DNA of 48,257 bases from Tissierella_A sp964489715 (GTDB taxonomy: Bacteria > Bacillota > Clostridia > Tissierellales > Tissierellaceae), in assembly GCA_964489715.1 (NCBI GenBank), contig CAZBAK010000010.1:1-48257 (forward strand). Direction: 5' to 3'. Shown piece by piece: positions 24,817 to 33,701 of this stretch. The translations under genes were made by a program, and so were the position numbers. How positions within the stretch are numbered: position 1 is the first letter of the stretch; the number at the start of each line of letters is the position of its first letter. The notes below the pieces were generated by a model. It did no database searches and was not told the origin of the DNA. It worked only from the letters and a program-made list of their open reading frames with translations.

Positions 24817-26214
24817 GTGAGTAAAAAATCAAAATATGGAAGTGATTCCCTTATAAAGCATAAGCATCTATACTGGGAAGTGTTTTACCTGGCTTGGCCT
24901 ATAGTTATACAATCTTTACTCCAGGTTTTAATTGGAACCATAGATATAAAGATGGTAGGTTCCCTTGGAGTAGATGCTATATCAGCTGTGGGAACAGGAA
25001 GAAATATAATTATGCTTATAATGATATTGGTTATGGCCATATCCACAGGAACCATTGCAATGATATCTAGATTTACTGGTATGGGAGATGAGGAAAGTGT
25101 ATCTGCCAGTGCAGGTCAGGCTTTTTTCTTAAGTATAATAGCAGCCCTATTTATGGTTCCACTGGGAATACTTACAAATGAATGGATATTAAGTATATTG
25201 GGAGTAACTGACAATGTATTTATTCTAGCTAAAGAATATATGAATATATTTTTCCTATCCATACCCTTCTTCCTACTAAATTTTATGGCCAAATCTATAT
25301 TTCAAGGTGCAGGAGATACAAAGACTCCCTTGATAATAGATATAATTATGAATGTCTTAAATGTTATAGGAAATTTTGTCTTTATATTTGGTCTATGGAT
25401 CTTTCCAGCTATGGGAGTAGGAGGGGCTGCACTTGGAACCTTGGTAGCCAGATTGGTAGGATCAATACTAGGATGGAGCGCCTTGGTAAGTGGTAAATTT
25501 GTAGTTAAGGTAAATCCTATTGATATGATCAAACCTAGATGGGAGATTGGCAAGCAAATTATCAGTATAGGACTTCCTGCTGCCCTTCAGGGACTATCTA
25601 GAAATATAAGTAGATTTGTTTTATTTGCCATACTTGCTAGAACAGTAAGGGCAGAAGCTGCTATACCTGCCTATGTTATAGGAACTAATTTAAATCAATA
25701 TGCTCTTATGCCTGGCCTGGCCATAGGAACGGCTGCAGCTACACTATCTGGTATGAATCTAGGTGCAAACAAACCTGAGAAGGCATATGAAACGGCTAAG
25801 ATATGTGCTAGATTGGCAGCTATCTTAATGGGTGTGCTGGCATTTATATTTGCAGTATTTTCAACACCCTTTATAAAGTTCTTTTTAAATGAGTCAAATC
25901 CAGAAGTTTTACAGATTGGAAAGACCTTTTTAATTATAATTGGCCTATCAGAACCTCTACATGCAATAACCATATCATTTCTTAGGACCATGCAGGGAGC
26001 AGGTTATACAAAATATCCCTTCTTAATTACCCTGGTTTCCTGGGTATTTATAAGAATAAGCTTTAGCTATATATTTGCCCTTCCATTAAACCTTGGATCT
26101 ACAGGTGTGTGGCTTGGCATAAGTATATCTACTATAATATCTGGTCTTCTTAGCTACAAGTTTTTCAAGAAGAGGGACTGGCAAAAAGTTGAAATAAAAA
26201 ATGTTTCCATTTAA
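24817..26214 (+). CDS. MATE family multidrug/Na+ antiporter
   Basis: The 465-residue protein has about 12 hydrophobic segments in two related halves. Motifs typical of MATE efflux proteins include FYLAWPIVIQSLLQVLIGTID, DIKMVGSLGVDAISAVG, and KSIFQGAGDTKTPLIIDI in the first half, with LPAALQGLSRNISRFVLFA and FLRTMQGAGYTKYPF in the second. The family exports drugs or organic cations using Na+ or H+ gradients. The substrate is unknown. The GTG start lies behind AGGATGTG. It is monocistronic with a palindromic element upstream. Confidence 0.92.
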   Translation: MSKKSKYGSDSLIKHKHLYWEVFYLAWPIVIQSLLQVLIGTIDIKMVGSLGVDAISAVGTGRNIIMLIMILVMAISTGTIAMISRFTGMGDEESVSASAGQAFFLSIIAALFMVPLGILTNEWILSILGVTDNVFILAKEYMNIFFLSIPFFLLNFMAKSIFQGAGDTKTPLIIDIIMNVLNVIGNFVFIFGLWIFPAMGVGGAALGTLVARLVGSILGWSALVSGKFVVKVNPIDMIKPRWEIGKQIISIGLPAALQGLSRNISRFVLFAILARTVRAEAAIPAYVIGTNLNQYALMPGLAIGTAAATLSGMNLGANKPEKAYETAKICARLAAILMGVLAFIFAVFSTPFIKFFLNESNPEVLQIGKTFLIIIGLSEPLHAITISFLRTMQGAGYTKYPFLITLVSWVFIRISFSYIFALPLNLGSTGVWLGISISTIISGLLSYKFFKKRDWQKVEIKNVSI

Positions 26215-26227
26215 TTTAAGGAATAGG

Positions 26228-26260
26228 CACACTATGATAAAGATCTAGTGTGTTTATTCT
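26228..26260 (+). terminator. Probable terminator of the MATE gene
   Basis: CACACTA (26228-26234) pairs with TAGTGTG (26246-26252), followed by TTTATTCT. The stem is short and the T run broken. Confidence 0.55.
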
Positions 26261-26276
26261 ATAAGTGGGCAATTTA

Positions 26277-26285
26277 TGATATAAT
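26277..26285 (+). promoter_or_regulatory. Extended -10 promoter element of the tsaE operon
   Basis: TGATATAAT (TATAAT at 26280-26285 with TGn) lies ~40 nt before the tsaE start. The -35 (TTCTAT, 26257-26262) is weak. Confidence 0.5.
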
Positions 26286-26325
26286 TATATAATTAGAAAA
26301 TTTTAATAGTGAAAGGCTGAATAAA

Positions 26326-26787
26326 TTGAAAATAGAACTAAATAATCTAGGAGAGACAGAAAAATTTGGAAAAAAATTTGGAGATCTATTAAAAAAAGGT
26401 GATATAGTCTGTTTAAATGGAGAGTTGGGAGCAGGTAAAACAACACTTACAAAATCAATAGGACTAGGTCTTGGAGTAGAGGAATATATAACAAGTCCTA
26501 CATTTGCACTTATAAATGAATATAGGGGAGATCTTCCAGTCTATCACTTTGATGTATATAGGCTGGAAAATATAGAGGAACTTGACGATCTAGGCTTTGA
26601 TGAATACTTTTACGGTCAAGGAGTCTGTATCATAGAATGGGCAGATAAGATAAGGGACTTTCTTCCCAAGGAGAGAATAGTTTTAAATATAGATAAAGGT
26701 GAAAGTATAGATGGGAGAATAATTTCCTTAAGTGGAAGGGGTAGGAGATACGAAGAAATTTTAAGGGAGATGAAGAGGCTTTGTTGA
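26326..26787 (+). CDS. tsaE: tRNA t6A biosynthesis ATPase TsaE
   Basis: The 153-residue protein has Walker A GELGAGKTTLTK (near residue 35), TSPTFALINEY, YHFDVYRL, and the C-terminal IIEWADKI motif of TsaE. It is the small ATPase that drives turnover of the TsaB-TsaD complex adding threonylcarbamoyl to A37 of ANN-decoding tRNAs. The start is TTG behind GAAAGG. It is the first gene of tsaE-tsaB-rimI-tsaD and its stop overlaps the tsaB start. Confidence 0.96.
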   Translation: MKIELNNLGETEKFGKKFGDLLKKGDIVCLNGELGAGKTTLTKSIGLGLGVEEYITSPTFALINEYRGDLPVYHFDVYRLENIEELDDLGFDEYFYGQGVCIIEWADKIRDFLPKERIVLNIDKGESIDGRIISLSGRGRRYEEILREMKRLC

Positions 26788-27476
26788 CACTTGGTTTAGA
26801 TACATCTACAAAGGTAGCCACAATTGCAGTAATTGATGGAGAAAAAGTAATAGGAGAGTATTCCTTAAGCAAGGATATGAGTCATTCAGAAAAACTTATG
26901 CCTATGATAAAGGAAGTTTTAGACAATCTAGATTTAAAGATAGAAGATATAGAACTCTATACTGTAGCCTTAGGTCCAGGATCTTTTACAGGGCTTAGAA
27001 TAGGAATAGCTACTGTTAAGAGTTTTAGTCACCTCTTTAATAAGCCCATTATAGGAGTATCTACTCTAGAAGCCTTAGCCTATAATTTATATGAAAACCA
27101 GTCTATTATAATGCCTATGATTGATGCAAGAAGAGATAGGGTATACACTGGCCTATATAAATTTACTGGAGGGGAGCTAGTAGAGATAGAAGGCTCTCAA
27201 ATATTAGAGATAAGTGACTTAAAGGAAAAACTTAAGGGCTATGACAATGTAATCTTTAATGGAGATGGTTCCTTAGTTTATAGAGAAGAAATAAAGTCTC
27301 TTCTCTCTGAGAAGGCAAAATTTGCAAGCTTAGGGCAAAATATAAGTAGGGCAGTTAGTGTCTGTGAACTTGGAATGAGAAATTATAAAAGAGGTCAAAG
27401 AGATGATAACTTTGATTTGGTTCCAGAATATATAAGAGCAACCAAGGCAGAAAGAGATTTAAAAGAAAAACAATAG
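26784..27476 (+). CDS. tsaB: tRNA t6A biosynthesis dimerisation protein TsaB
   Basis: The 230-residue ASKHA-fold protein reads MTLGLDTSTKVATIAV, with ALGPGSFTGLRIG near residue 65 and PMIDARRDRVYTGLY near 113. TsaB lacks catalysis and scaffolds TsaD and TsaE. TTG at 26784 is preferred over TTG 26781 for spacing from the AGAGG site; it overlaps the tsaE stop by 4 nt, implying translational coupling. rimI follows after 30 nt. Confidence 0.95.
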   Translation: MTLGLDTSTKVATIAVIDGEKVIGEYSLSKDMSHSEKLMPMIKEVLDNLDLKIEDIELYTVALGPGSFTGLRIGIATVKSFSHLFNKPIIGVSTLEALAYNLYENQSIIMPMIDARRDRVYTGLYKFTGGELVEIEGSQILEISDLKEKLKGYDNVIFNGDGSLVYREEIKSLLSEKAKFASLGQNISRAVSVCELGMRNYKRGQRDDNFDLVPEYIRATKAERDLKEKQ

Positions 27477-27506
27477 ATAAATAATAGTTTTTCTAGGAGG
27501 AAGGCA

Positions 27507-27956
27507 ATGGAGATTATAGTTAGACAAATGATAGAAGAAGATATAGATAGTGTTTTAGAAATAGAAAAAGAAGCATTTACTACTCCCTGGTCAAAGGAGG
27601 CCTTTAAGGCTGAGATAAATGCTAACGATTTGGCCTATTATATAGTAGGCCTAGTGGAAGAAAAAGTTGTAGCCTATGGAGGAATATGGCTTATTTTAAA
27701 TGAAGGCCATATTACTAATATTGCAGTAAAAGAAGAATATAAGGGTAGGGGAGTTGGCAATAAGATAGTAGAAACCCTTATATATTATTGCATGAGTAAG
27801 GGTATAGACAATATGACTTTAGAAGTTAGAGCTTCCAATAAAGTAGCACAAAATCTCTATGAAAAATATGGTTTTCTATCCTATGGTAGAAGGCCTAAAT
27901 ACTATGGAGATAATGAAGAAGATGCCATAGTCATGTGGAGAACTAATAGAAAATAA
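27507..27956 (+). CDS. rimI: Ribosomal protein S18-alanine N-acetyltransferase RimI
   Basis: The 149-residue GNAT enzyme has MEIIVRQMIEEDIDSVLEIE and FTTPWSKEAF at the N-terminus, acetyl-CoA motif VKEEYKGRGVGNKIVE (near residue 75), and LEVRASNKVAQNLYEKYGF, which are RimI signatures. The start ATG follows TAGGAGGAA. It lies inside the t6A operon, a conserved arrangement across Firmicutes. Confidence 0.94.
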   Translation: MEIIVRQMIEEDIDSVLEIEKEAFTTPWSKEAFKAEINANDLAYYIVGLVEEKVVAYGGIWLILNEGHITNIAVKEEYKGRGVGNKIVETLIYYCMSKGIDNMTLEVRASNKVAQNLYEKYGFLSYGRRPKYYGDNEEDAIVMWRTNRK

Positions 27957-27967
27957 GAGGTGGCAAA

Positions 27968-28981
27968 ATGAAAGATATACTAACACTGGCAATAGAGACT
28001 TCCTGCGATGAAACTTCAGCAGCAGTTATAAGAAATGGAAGAGAGATACTTTCAAATATAATAGCTTCTCAAATAGATATACATAAAAAATTTGGTGGAG
28101 TAGTTCCTGAAGTAGCTTCTAGGAAGCATATAGAAATGATAAATAAAATAATACAAGAAGCCTTAGATAAAGCAGAAGTAGGATTTAAAGATATAGATCT
28201 AGTGGGAGTAACTAGAGGGCCTGGACTTGTAGGGGCCTTACTTGTAGGGATATCAAGTGCTAAAGCTCTAGCCTATGGCTTAGACAAGCCTATAGTAGGA
28301 GTTAACCATATAGAGGGTCATATATGTGCAAACTATCTAGCACATCCAGAGCTGGAACCGCCCTTTACAAGTTTAATAGTATCAGGTGGACATAGTTACT
28401 TGCTTCAAGCCAATGGATATACAGACTATGAACTTCTAGGAAGAACTAGGGATGATGCAGCAGGAGAAGCCTTTGATAAAGTTGCTAGAGCCCTTGGTCT
28501 ATCTTATCCTGGAGGACCAGAAATAGATAAATTAGCCCAAAAAGGTAATCCCCAGGCAATAGATTTTCCAAGAATATTCTTAGAAAAAGATTCCTATGAT
28601 TTTAGCTTTAGTGGACTTAAGACCGCAGTATTAAATTATATAAATGGGGAAAAACAAAAGGGAAGAGAGATAGTAATCCAAGATGTGGCAGCAAGTTTCC
28701 AAGAGGCAGTAGTAGATGTACTTGTGGATAAAACATTTAGATTGGCAAGGGAGAAAAAGTCTAAAAAAATTGTTATAGCAGGAGGAGTAGCTGCCAATAA
28801 GGGACTAAGAGATAGTTTAGAAAAAAGAGGGAAAAAAGAAGGAATAGAAATCTTCTATCCCTCTAGAATACTATGTACGGACAATGCAGCTATGATAGGA
28901 TCTGCTGCATATTTCAACTATATAGATGGTAAGACAAGTAAACTTGATTTTACTGTAGAGCCTAATTTGGGTCTAAACTAA
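27968..28981 (+). CDS. tsaD: tRNA N6-adenosine threonylcarbamoyltransferase TsaD
   Basis: TsaD (formerly Gcp) transfers the threonylcarbamoyl group to tRNA A37. The 337 residues match the family length. They contain LAIETSCDETSAAVI, the metal-binding HIEGHICANYL (both histidines kept), SGGHSYL, DDAAGEAFDKVARALGL, and IAGGVAANKGLR. ATG follows AGAGGTGG, 12 nt after rimI. It ends the operon and faces the convergent ABC-F gene across a 155-nt region with DnaA-box-like sites. Confidence 0.97.
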   Translation: MKDILTLAIETSCDETSAAVIRNGREILSNIIASQIDIHKKFGGVVPEVASRKHIEMINKIIQEALDKAEVGFKDIDLVGVTRGPGLVGALLVGISSAKALAYGLDKPIVGVNHIEGHICANYLAHPELEPPFTSLIVSGGHSYLLQANGYTDYELLGRTRDDAAGEAFDKVARALGLSYPGGPEIDKLAQKGNPQAIDFPRIFLEKDSYDFSFSGLKTAVLNYINGEKQKGREIVIQDVAASFQEAVVDVLVDKTFRLAREKKSKKIVIAGGVAANKGLRDSLEKRGKKEGIEIFYPSRILCTDNAAMIGSAAYFNYIDGKTSKLDFTVEPNLGLN

Positions 28982-28990
28982 ATTCACATA

Positions 28991-29109
28991 CTATCCACAA
29001 TAAGCTAACAAAAATATCTTCATTTTTCAAAAGCACTTGTGGATAATGTGGAAATAGAAGGTGAATAGCCTGGAATTGTGCCTATATCTGTGGGTAAGTT
29101 TGTGGATAG
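28991..29109. promoter_or_regulatory. Cluster of DnaA-box-like sites between tsaD and the ABC-F gene
   Basis: The 155-nt convergent intergenic region holds a perfect TTATCCACA on the minus strand (29038-29046). It also has three 8-of-9 matches: 28991-28999 (CTATCCACA, plus), 29089-29097 (TTACCCACA, minus) and 29101-29109 (CTATCCACA, minus). A 7-of-9 match lies at 29047-29055. No terminator hairpin is evident. As I recall, B. subtilis carries one of its non-oriC DnaA-box clusters near gcp (=tsaD); if so, the placement is conserved. Confidence 0.65.
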
Positions 29110-29136
29110 TGTGTGTAAGTTTAAATATTCTAACAA

Positions 29137-31047
29137 TTAAGCATTGTTTACATCTATCCACTTGTCATATAAGCTTTCAATTTCAAGGCTTATTTTTTCT
29201 CTTTTTTTCGTCAGATCTAAAACTTTTTCGCTATCTTCATATACTTCTTCTCTACATAGTTCCTTATCAATTGATTCCAGCTGATCTTCTTTTTCAGCAA
29301 TCTTATCTTCTAAGCTCGATATCTCTTTTTTTCTGTTTTTTTCTTCTAATTCAATAGATCTTTGTTTTTTTCTATCCAATTTTATCTGAGTTTTAGTCTT
29401 TTCTTCCAGATTCTCTTCTTCTTCCATGGATAATTCATTTTTCTTTTCTAAATAGTAGCTATAATTACCTAGATACTCCTTTATTCCTTCTTCACTTAAT
29501 TCTAGGATCTTATTACAGACCCTATTTAAAAAATACCTATCGTGGGAAATAACAAATAGTGTTCCAGTATAATCCAATAAGGCATCTTCAAGAACTTCCT
29601 TAGAATCTATATCCAAATGGTTAGTAGGCTCATCCATCAAGAGGAAATTTGCCTTTGAAAGCATTAGATTCAATAGATTTAGCCTGGATTTTTCACCACC
29701 ACTAAGATCCTTAACTTCCTTAAAGATATCATCTCCTAAAAATAGAAACTGGCTAAGGAGCTTTCTAATGTCATAGTAGTCAAGCTTTGGATTTTTATCC
29801 CATATTTCATCTATGACAGTTTTTTCAAGATTTAAGCTTTCCATCTCTTGATCAAAATAACCAAAGTTTACCTTGTGGCCTACTTTTATTTGGCCAGCGT
29901 CCTTGTCTATTTCTCCCAAAATCATTTTAAAGAGAGTGGTTTTACCAATACCATTTCCTCCTATTAGGCCTACCCTTTCCCCCCTATATACTTCTAGGTC
30001 AATATCTTTTAAGAGGGTAAAATCACCAAAGGATTTTTCCAAAGCTTCTACAAAAAGTACATCTCTACCAGATGTGACCTTGGGCTGGAACTTTATACGT
30101 GTCTTGCTTTCATTTACAGGCTTATCTAGGGTTTTAATTTTATCTAGAAGCTTTTGCCTGCTCTGGGCTTGTTTAATGTATCTAGCTCCTCCATAGTTCA
30201 TAAATCTATTTATAATCTCTTCTTGTCTTTTAAGTTCCTTTTGTTGATTGTCATATTGGCTTTTCATTATTTCTAAATCTTTTTTACGTTGGTCCATAAA
30301 TCTTGTATAATTTGAGTTGTAGATCCTTATGGTCTTATTTTCTAAAAGAAATATTCTATTGACCACATTGTCTAAGAAGAACCTATCATGGGATATGATC
30401 ATGGTAGCTCCTCTATAGTCTCTTAGAAATCTTTCCAGCCAGTTAATAGCTTCTATATCCAAATGGTTAGTAGGCTCATCTAAAAGAAGTATATCTGGAT
30501 CTTCTAAGAGGAGCTTAGCAAGAGAAATCCTAGATTTTTGTCCACCACTAAGTAAATTGATATTCTTATAGAAATCCTCTTCTCCAAAACCAAGACCTAT
30601 TAATACGCCTCTAATATCTGATTTATAGCCATAGCCATTTAAGCTGGTAAACTTCTCCAGCAAATCTCCATAGTCTTTCATAAGAGCTTCTAAAGCTTCT
30701 CCACTATCTTCACTCTTATTAGCGATTTTTTTCTCTAGGGTCCTTAGTTCTAGCTCCATCTTTTCCAAGGGCTCAAAGACTTCTAAGCAGGCATCAAATA
30801 TACTTTTATCGCTTTGAATCTTTACATGCTGTTTGAGATAGCCTATCTTCATATCCCTTTGCAGGAAAATATGGCCCTGATCTTTTTCTAAATTACCAGA
30901 TAGAATATTAAAAAGAGTAGTTTTACCTGAACCATTTAAGCCTATAACTCCTACCCTATCACCTAATTCCAAATTAAAATTAATATCTTCAAGTATTTTA
31001 TCTATAATATATGTTTTTTCCAATCCTCTGCAAGATAATACTGACAT
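29137..31047 (-). CDS. ABC-F family ATPase (YdiF-like, two ATP-binding cassettes)
   Basis: The 636-residue soluble protein has two nucleotide-binding domains. The first has GLNGSGKTTLFN, LSGGQKSR and LLDEPTNHLD. The second has GGNGIGKTTLFK, LSGGEKSR and LMDEPTNHLD. They are joined by an ABC-F linker (ARYIKQAQSRQKLLDK, residues ~285-300). A charged coiled coil follows at ~535-630. There are no membrane segments. ABC-F proteins act on the ribosome, either as translation factors or as antibiotic-resistance factors. The tsaD-ABC-F-rex order matches the B. subtilis ydiE-ydiF-rex locus as I recall it, favouring a housekeeping role. The ATG is behind GAGGAGG. Confidence 0.93.
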   Translation of the reverse strand: MSVLSCRGLEKTYIIDKILEDINFNLELGDRVGVIGLNGSGKTTLFNILSGNLEKDQGHIFLQRDMKIGYLKQHVKIQSDKSIFDACLEVFEPLEKMELELRTLEKKIANKSEDSGEALEALMKDYGDLLEKFTSLNGYGYKSDIRGVLIGLGFGEEDFYKNINLLSGGQKSRISLAKLLLEDPDILLLDEPTNHLDIEAINWLERFLRDYRGATMIISHDRFFLDNVVNRIFLLENKTIRIYNSNYTRFMDQRKKDLEIMKSQYDNQQKELKRQEEIINRFMNYGGARYIKQAQSRQKLLDKIKTLDKPVNESKTRIKFQPKVTSGRDVLFVEALEKSFGDFTLLKDIDLEVYRGERVGLIGGNGIGKTTLFKMILGEIDKDAGQIKVGHKVNFGYFDQEMESLNLEKTVIDEIWDKNPKLDYYDIRKLLSQFLFLGDDIFKEVKDLSGGEKSRLNLLNLMLSKANFLLMDEPTNHLDIDSKEVLEDALLDYTGTLFVISHDRYFLNRVCNKILELSEEGIKEYLGNYSYYLEKKNELSMEEEENLEEKTKTQIKLDRKKQRSIELEEKNRKKEISSLEDKIAEKEDQLESIDKELCREEVYEDSEKVLDLTKKREKISLEIESLYDKWIDVNNA

Positions 31048-31129
31048 AAAAAATCCTCCTCTTGTTAATACTATTATTGTAACAAAAAAGCATATTTAAT
31101 AAAAGTATATTTAGAGGGGCCATAGTTTA

Positions 31130-31158
31130 TTGATTATTTTTTAGCAAAGATGTATAAT
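31130..31158 (+). promoter_or_regulatory. Promoter of rex
   Basis: TTGATT (31130-31135), 17 nt, then TATAAT (31153-31158), ~38 nt before the rex ATG. I see no canonical Rex operator around it. Confidence 0.68.
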
Positions 31159-31195
31159 AGGCTTAACATGATATCAAGGATAGGTGGTAAATAAA

Positions 31196-31831
31196 ATGAC
31201 TAAAGAAGTATCTATAACAGTTATAAAAAGAATTCCAAAGTATTATAGACATTTAACAGAATTATCTTTAGAGGGAATTACCAGAGTATCTTCTAAAGAA
31301 TTAAGTCAACTAACAGGTTTTACTGCATCACAAATAAGGCAAGATTTAAATAATTTTGGTGGGTTTGGGCAGCAAGGCTATGGTTACAATGTGGATGAGC
31401 TTAAGAATGAGCTAGGTAAAATACTAGGGTTAGATATAGAATATAATCTTGTATTGACAGGAGCAGGAAATTTAGGACATGCACTTGCTAACTATAAGAG
31501 ATTTAAGGAAACAGGCTTCAATATAATAGGTATATTTGATGTGGAGTATGAAAGGCCTAGATACATAAATAAACATATAGTTCACCAGGCTGAATTAAAT
31601 GTAAAGCCCATAGAAGAATTAGAAGAATTTATAGAAGACAATGATGTAAAAATAGGAATAATAACAACTTCAAAGAGGGATGCACAAGAAATAGCTGATA
31701 TATATGTAAAGGCCGGAATACAGGGAATTTGGAATTTTGCCGATGTGGATTTGAAAGTTCCAGAAGATGTAAAAGTGGAAGATGTAAGATTAAGTGAAAG
31801 TCTTTACACTTTATCTTACTTTATAAATTAA
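31196..31831 (+). CDS. rex: Redox-sensing transcriptional repressor Rex
   Basis: Rex senses the NADH/NAD+ ratio and represses fermentation and respiration genes. The 211-residue protein has an N-terminal winged helix (YRHLTELSLEGITRVSSKEL, LTGFTASQIRQDLNNFGGFG). It also has a Rossmann NAD(H)-binding domain with GAGNLGHALANY (near residue 85). The frame opens at GTG 31184, but ATG 31196 has AGGTGG at the right spacing and fits the family length. It has its own promoter and is followed by a hairpin. Confidence 0.96.
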   Translation: MTKEVSITVIKRIPKYYRHLTELSLEGITRVSSKELSQLTGFTASQIRQDLNNFGGFGQQGYGYNVDELKNELGKILGLDIEYNLVLTGAGNLGHALANYKRFKETGFNIIGIFDVEYERPRYINKHIVHQAELNVKPIEELEEFIEDNDVKIGIITTSKRDAQEIADIYVKAGIQGIWNFADVDLKVPEDVKVEDVRLSESLYTLSYFIN

Positions 31832-31835
31832 AAGC

Positions 31836-31875
31836 TAATAGCTCTAAAGTAGAGGTACTTTAGAGCTATTATTAT
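31836..31875 (+). terminator. Hairpin after rex, probable terminator
   Basis: Perfect 16-bp arms at 31836-31851 and 31856-31871 with a GAGG loop. The following ATTATTATAG is only partly T-rich, so readthrough into the glycosylase gene is possible. Confidence 0.6.
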
Positions 31876-31909
31876 TATAGAGGAGTATAAAAATAATAGA
31901 GGTGAAAAA

Positions 31910-32797
31910 ATGGAAAAGTATGAAATACTAGAAGAGAAAGATAAGATCATCTTAAAAAATATAAAAAACTTTCATCCTAAACATATATTTGAATGTGGCC
32001 AGGCCTTTAGATGGTATAGGGAAGAGGATGGGTCCTATACAACCATAGCCTATGGGAAAGTCTTAAATGTAAAAAGAGATGGAGAGGATATTGTCTTATA
32101 TCCAACTAACAGAGAAGATTTTGACAATATTTGGTTCCACTACTTTGACTTGGAAAGAGACTATGATGTTATAAAAAGAGAACTGGCTAAAGATCCCATA
32201 TTGGAAGAAGCTATAGAATTTGGCTGGGGTATAAGAATTTTAAATCAAGAGCCATTTGAAATACTTATATCATTTATAATATCTGCCAACAATCAAATTC
32301 CAAGAATAAGAAAATCCATAGAGGCAATAGCCTTAAATTATGGTGAAAGAATAGATACAATCTTAGATCTGTCTCAGTATTATAGTTTTCCCCCAGCGGA
32401 AGTTTTAAAGGAGGCTGATCTTGAAGAGTTTAACTCTTTAACCAAGGTAGGATTTCGTGGACAAAGAGTTTTAGCCACCAGTGAGATCATTGCTAGAGGT
32501 GAGTTAGACTTAGATCCTATTTTTAAAATGTCTCGTGATGAGGGCAAGCTAGAGCTGATGAAGCTTCCTGGAGTAGGTCCAAAGGTCAGTGACTGTGTAT
32601 TGCTATTTGGATTTGACAAGGAAGAGGCTTTTCCAGTAGATGTGTGGGTTAAGAGGGTCATGGAACACTTTTATCTAAAGAAAGATACAAATGTAAAGCA
32701 TATAGGAGATCATGGAAAGAGAATATTTGGAGAATTAGCAGGATTTGCCCAACAATATCTCTTTTACTATGCTAGAGAAAATGGAATAGGAAAATAA
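31910..32797 (+). CDS. ogg: OGG1-type 8-oxoguanine DNA glycosylase/AP lyase
   Basis: The 295-residue protein has the OGG_N domain (HIFECGQAFRWY near residue 26) and the HhH-GPD domain. The catalytic lysine is K225 in LPGVGPKVSDCVLLFG and the essential aspartate is D244 in FPVDVWVKR, matching K249 and D268 of human OGG1. It excises 8-oxoguanine opposite C and nicks abasic sites. ISFIISANNQIPRI contains the family's asparagine-rich motif. There is no Fe-S cluster. ATG follows AGAGGTG. DUF554 follows 14 nt later, probably cotranscribed. Confidence 0.93.
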   Translation: MEKYEILEEKDKIILKNIKNFHPKHIFECGQAFRWYREEDGSYTTIAYGKVLNVKRDGEDIVLYPTNREDFDNIWFHYFDLERDYDVIKRELAKDPILEEAIEFGWGIRILNQEPFEILISFIISANNQIPRIRKSIEAIALNYGERIDTILDLSQYYSFPPAEVLKEADLEEFNSLTKVGFRGQRVLATSEIIARGELDLDPIFKMSRDEGKLELMKLPGVGPKVSDCVLLFGFDKEEAFPVDVWVKRVMEHFYLKKDTNVKHIGDHGKRIFGELAGFAQQYLFYYARENGIGK

Positions 32798-32811
32798 CAG
32801 GTGGTGGAAAG

Positions 32812-33501
32812 ATGATAGGTACTATTGTAAATGTATTGGCAATATTTTTTGGCTCTCTTCTAGGTTATTTTATGAGAAGGGGAATAAAGGAAGACTATAA
32901 AGATACCATAATAAATGGACTAGGTCTGTGTGTAATTATAATGGGAATAATGACTGCAATTCAAACTGAAAATTTTTTGCTGGTAATATCAAGTATTATT
33001 ATAGGAAGTATAGTAGGTGAAATAATAGGAATTGAAAAGGGACTAGATAAGATTGGCTTCAAGCTCCAAAAGAGATTTGCCAAGGGAGATTCAAATTTTT
33101 CAAAGGGATTTATTACAGCTACCCTAGTTTTTTCCATAGGTGCCATGGCTATAGTTGGATCTCTGGAAGCAGGTCTTACAGGCAGTTATGAAACTCTCTT
33201 TGCTAAATCTGTCTTGGATGGAGTTTCATCTATTATATTTGCAAGTTCATTGGGACTTGGAGTAATGTTTTCAATATTTCCAGTATTTATATATCAGGGT
33301 AGCATAACCTTGCTTTCAACTCACTTAAGAGATCTATTTACTCCAGGAATTATAAATGAGATGTCAGCTGTTGGAGGAATACTTATAATAGCTATAGCTT
33401 TTAATCTAATGGAAATAAAGAAAATAAGAGTTTCAAATATGCTGCCAAGCCTATTAATACCTATAATTTTCTTGCTACTGAAGCAAATGATAGGATTTTA
33501 A
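32812..33501 (+). CDS. DUF554 family membrane protein
   Basis: The 229-residue protein has about six to seven hydrophobic segments. DUF554 signatures are MIGTIVNVLAIFFGSLLGY at the start, GSIVGEIIGIEKGLDKIG near residue 62, FSKGFITATLVFSIGAMAIVGS and LLSTHLRDLFTPGIINEMSAVGG. It is annotated only as putative transport; the function is unknown. The ATG is behind CAGGTGGT. It shares a unit with the glycosylase gene. Confidence 0.85.
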   Translation: MIGTIVNVLAIFFGSLLGYFMRRGIKEDYKDTIINGLGLCVIIMGIMTAIQTENFLLVISSIIIGSIVGEIIGIEKGLDKIGFKLQKRFAKGDSNFSKGFITATLVFSIGAMAIVGSLEAGLTGSYETLFAKSVLDGVSSIIFASSLGLGVMFSIFPVFIYQGSITLLSTHLRDLFTPGIINEMSAVGGILIIAIAFNLMEIKKIRVSNMLPSLLIPIIFLLLKQMIGF

Positions 33502-33594
33502 AGTAAAAGAGAGATAAAGAAAGCAAAAAAGCTTTTTCACCTCTATATATAGGATTACAAGCCTTTTGAAAACTCTAAGGCAGGAATTATGCAC

Positions 33595-33623
33595 TTGAAA
33601 TTCATTAAGTTTTAAGCTATTAT
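33595..33623 (+). promoter_or_regulatory. Promoter of groES-groEL
   Basis: TTGAAA (33595-33600), 17 nt, then TATTAT (33618-33623). The start would lie just before the CIRCE element, the usual arrangement. Confidence 0.75.
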
Positions 33624-33637
33624 TAATAACATAGAGC

Positions 33638-33664
33638 TTAGCACTCAAGGCACTTAAGTGCTAA
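33638..33664 (+). promoter_or_regulatory. CIRCE element (HrcA operator)
   Basis: TTAGCACTC (33638-33646), 9 nt, AAGTGCTAA (33656-33664). This matches the CIRCE consensus TTAGCACTC-N9-GAGTGCTAA with one mismatch. It implies heat-shock control of groESL by HrcA, which is not encoded in this window. Confidence 0.95.
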
Positions 33665-33701
33665 CAAAAATAAATCATATAATATTAGGAGGAAATAACA
33701 T

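Noticed and set aside
28982..29136. An origin of replication at the tsaD/ABC-F DnaA boxes
   Set aside because: No dnaA/dnaN/rpmH neighbours and no obvious AT-rich unwinding stretch with DnaA-trio repeats. A secondary cluster is more likely.
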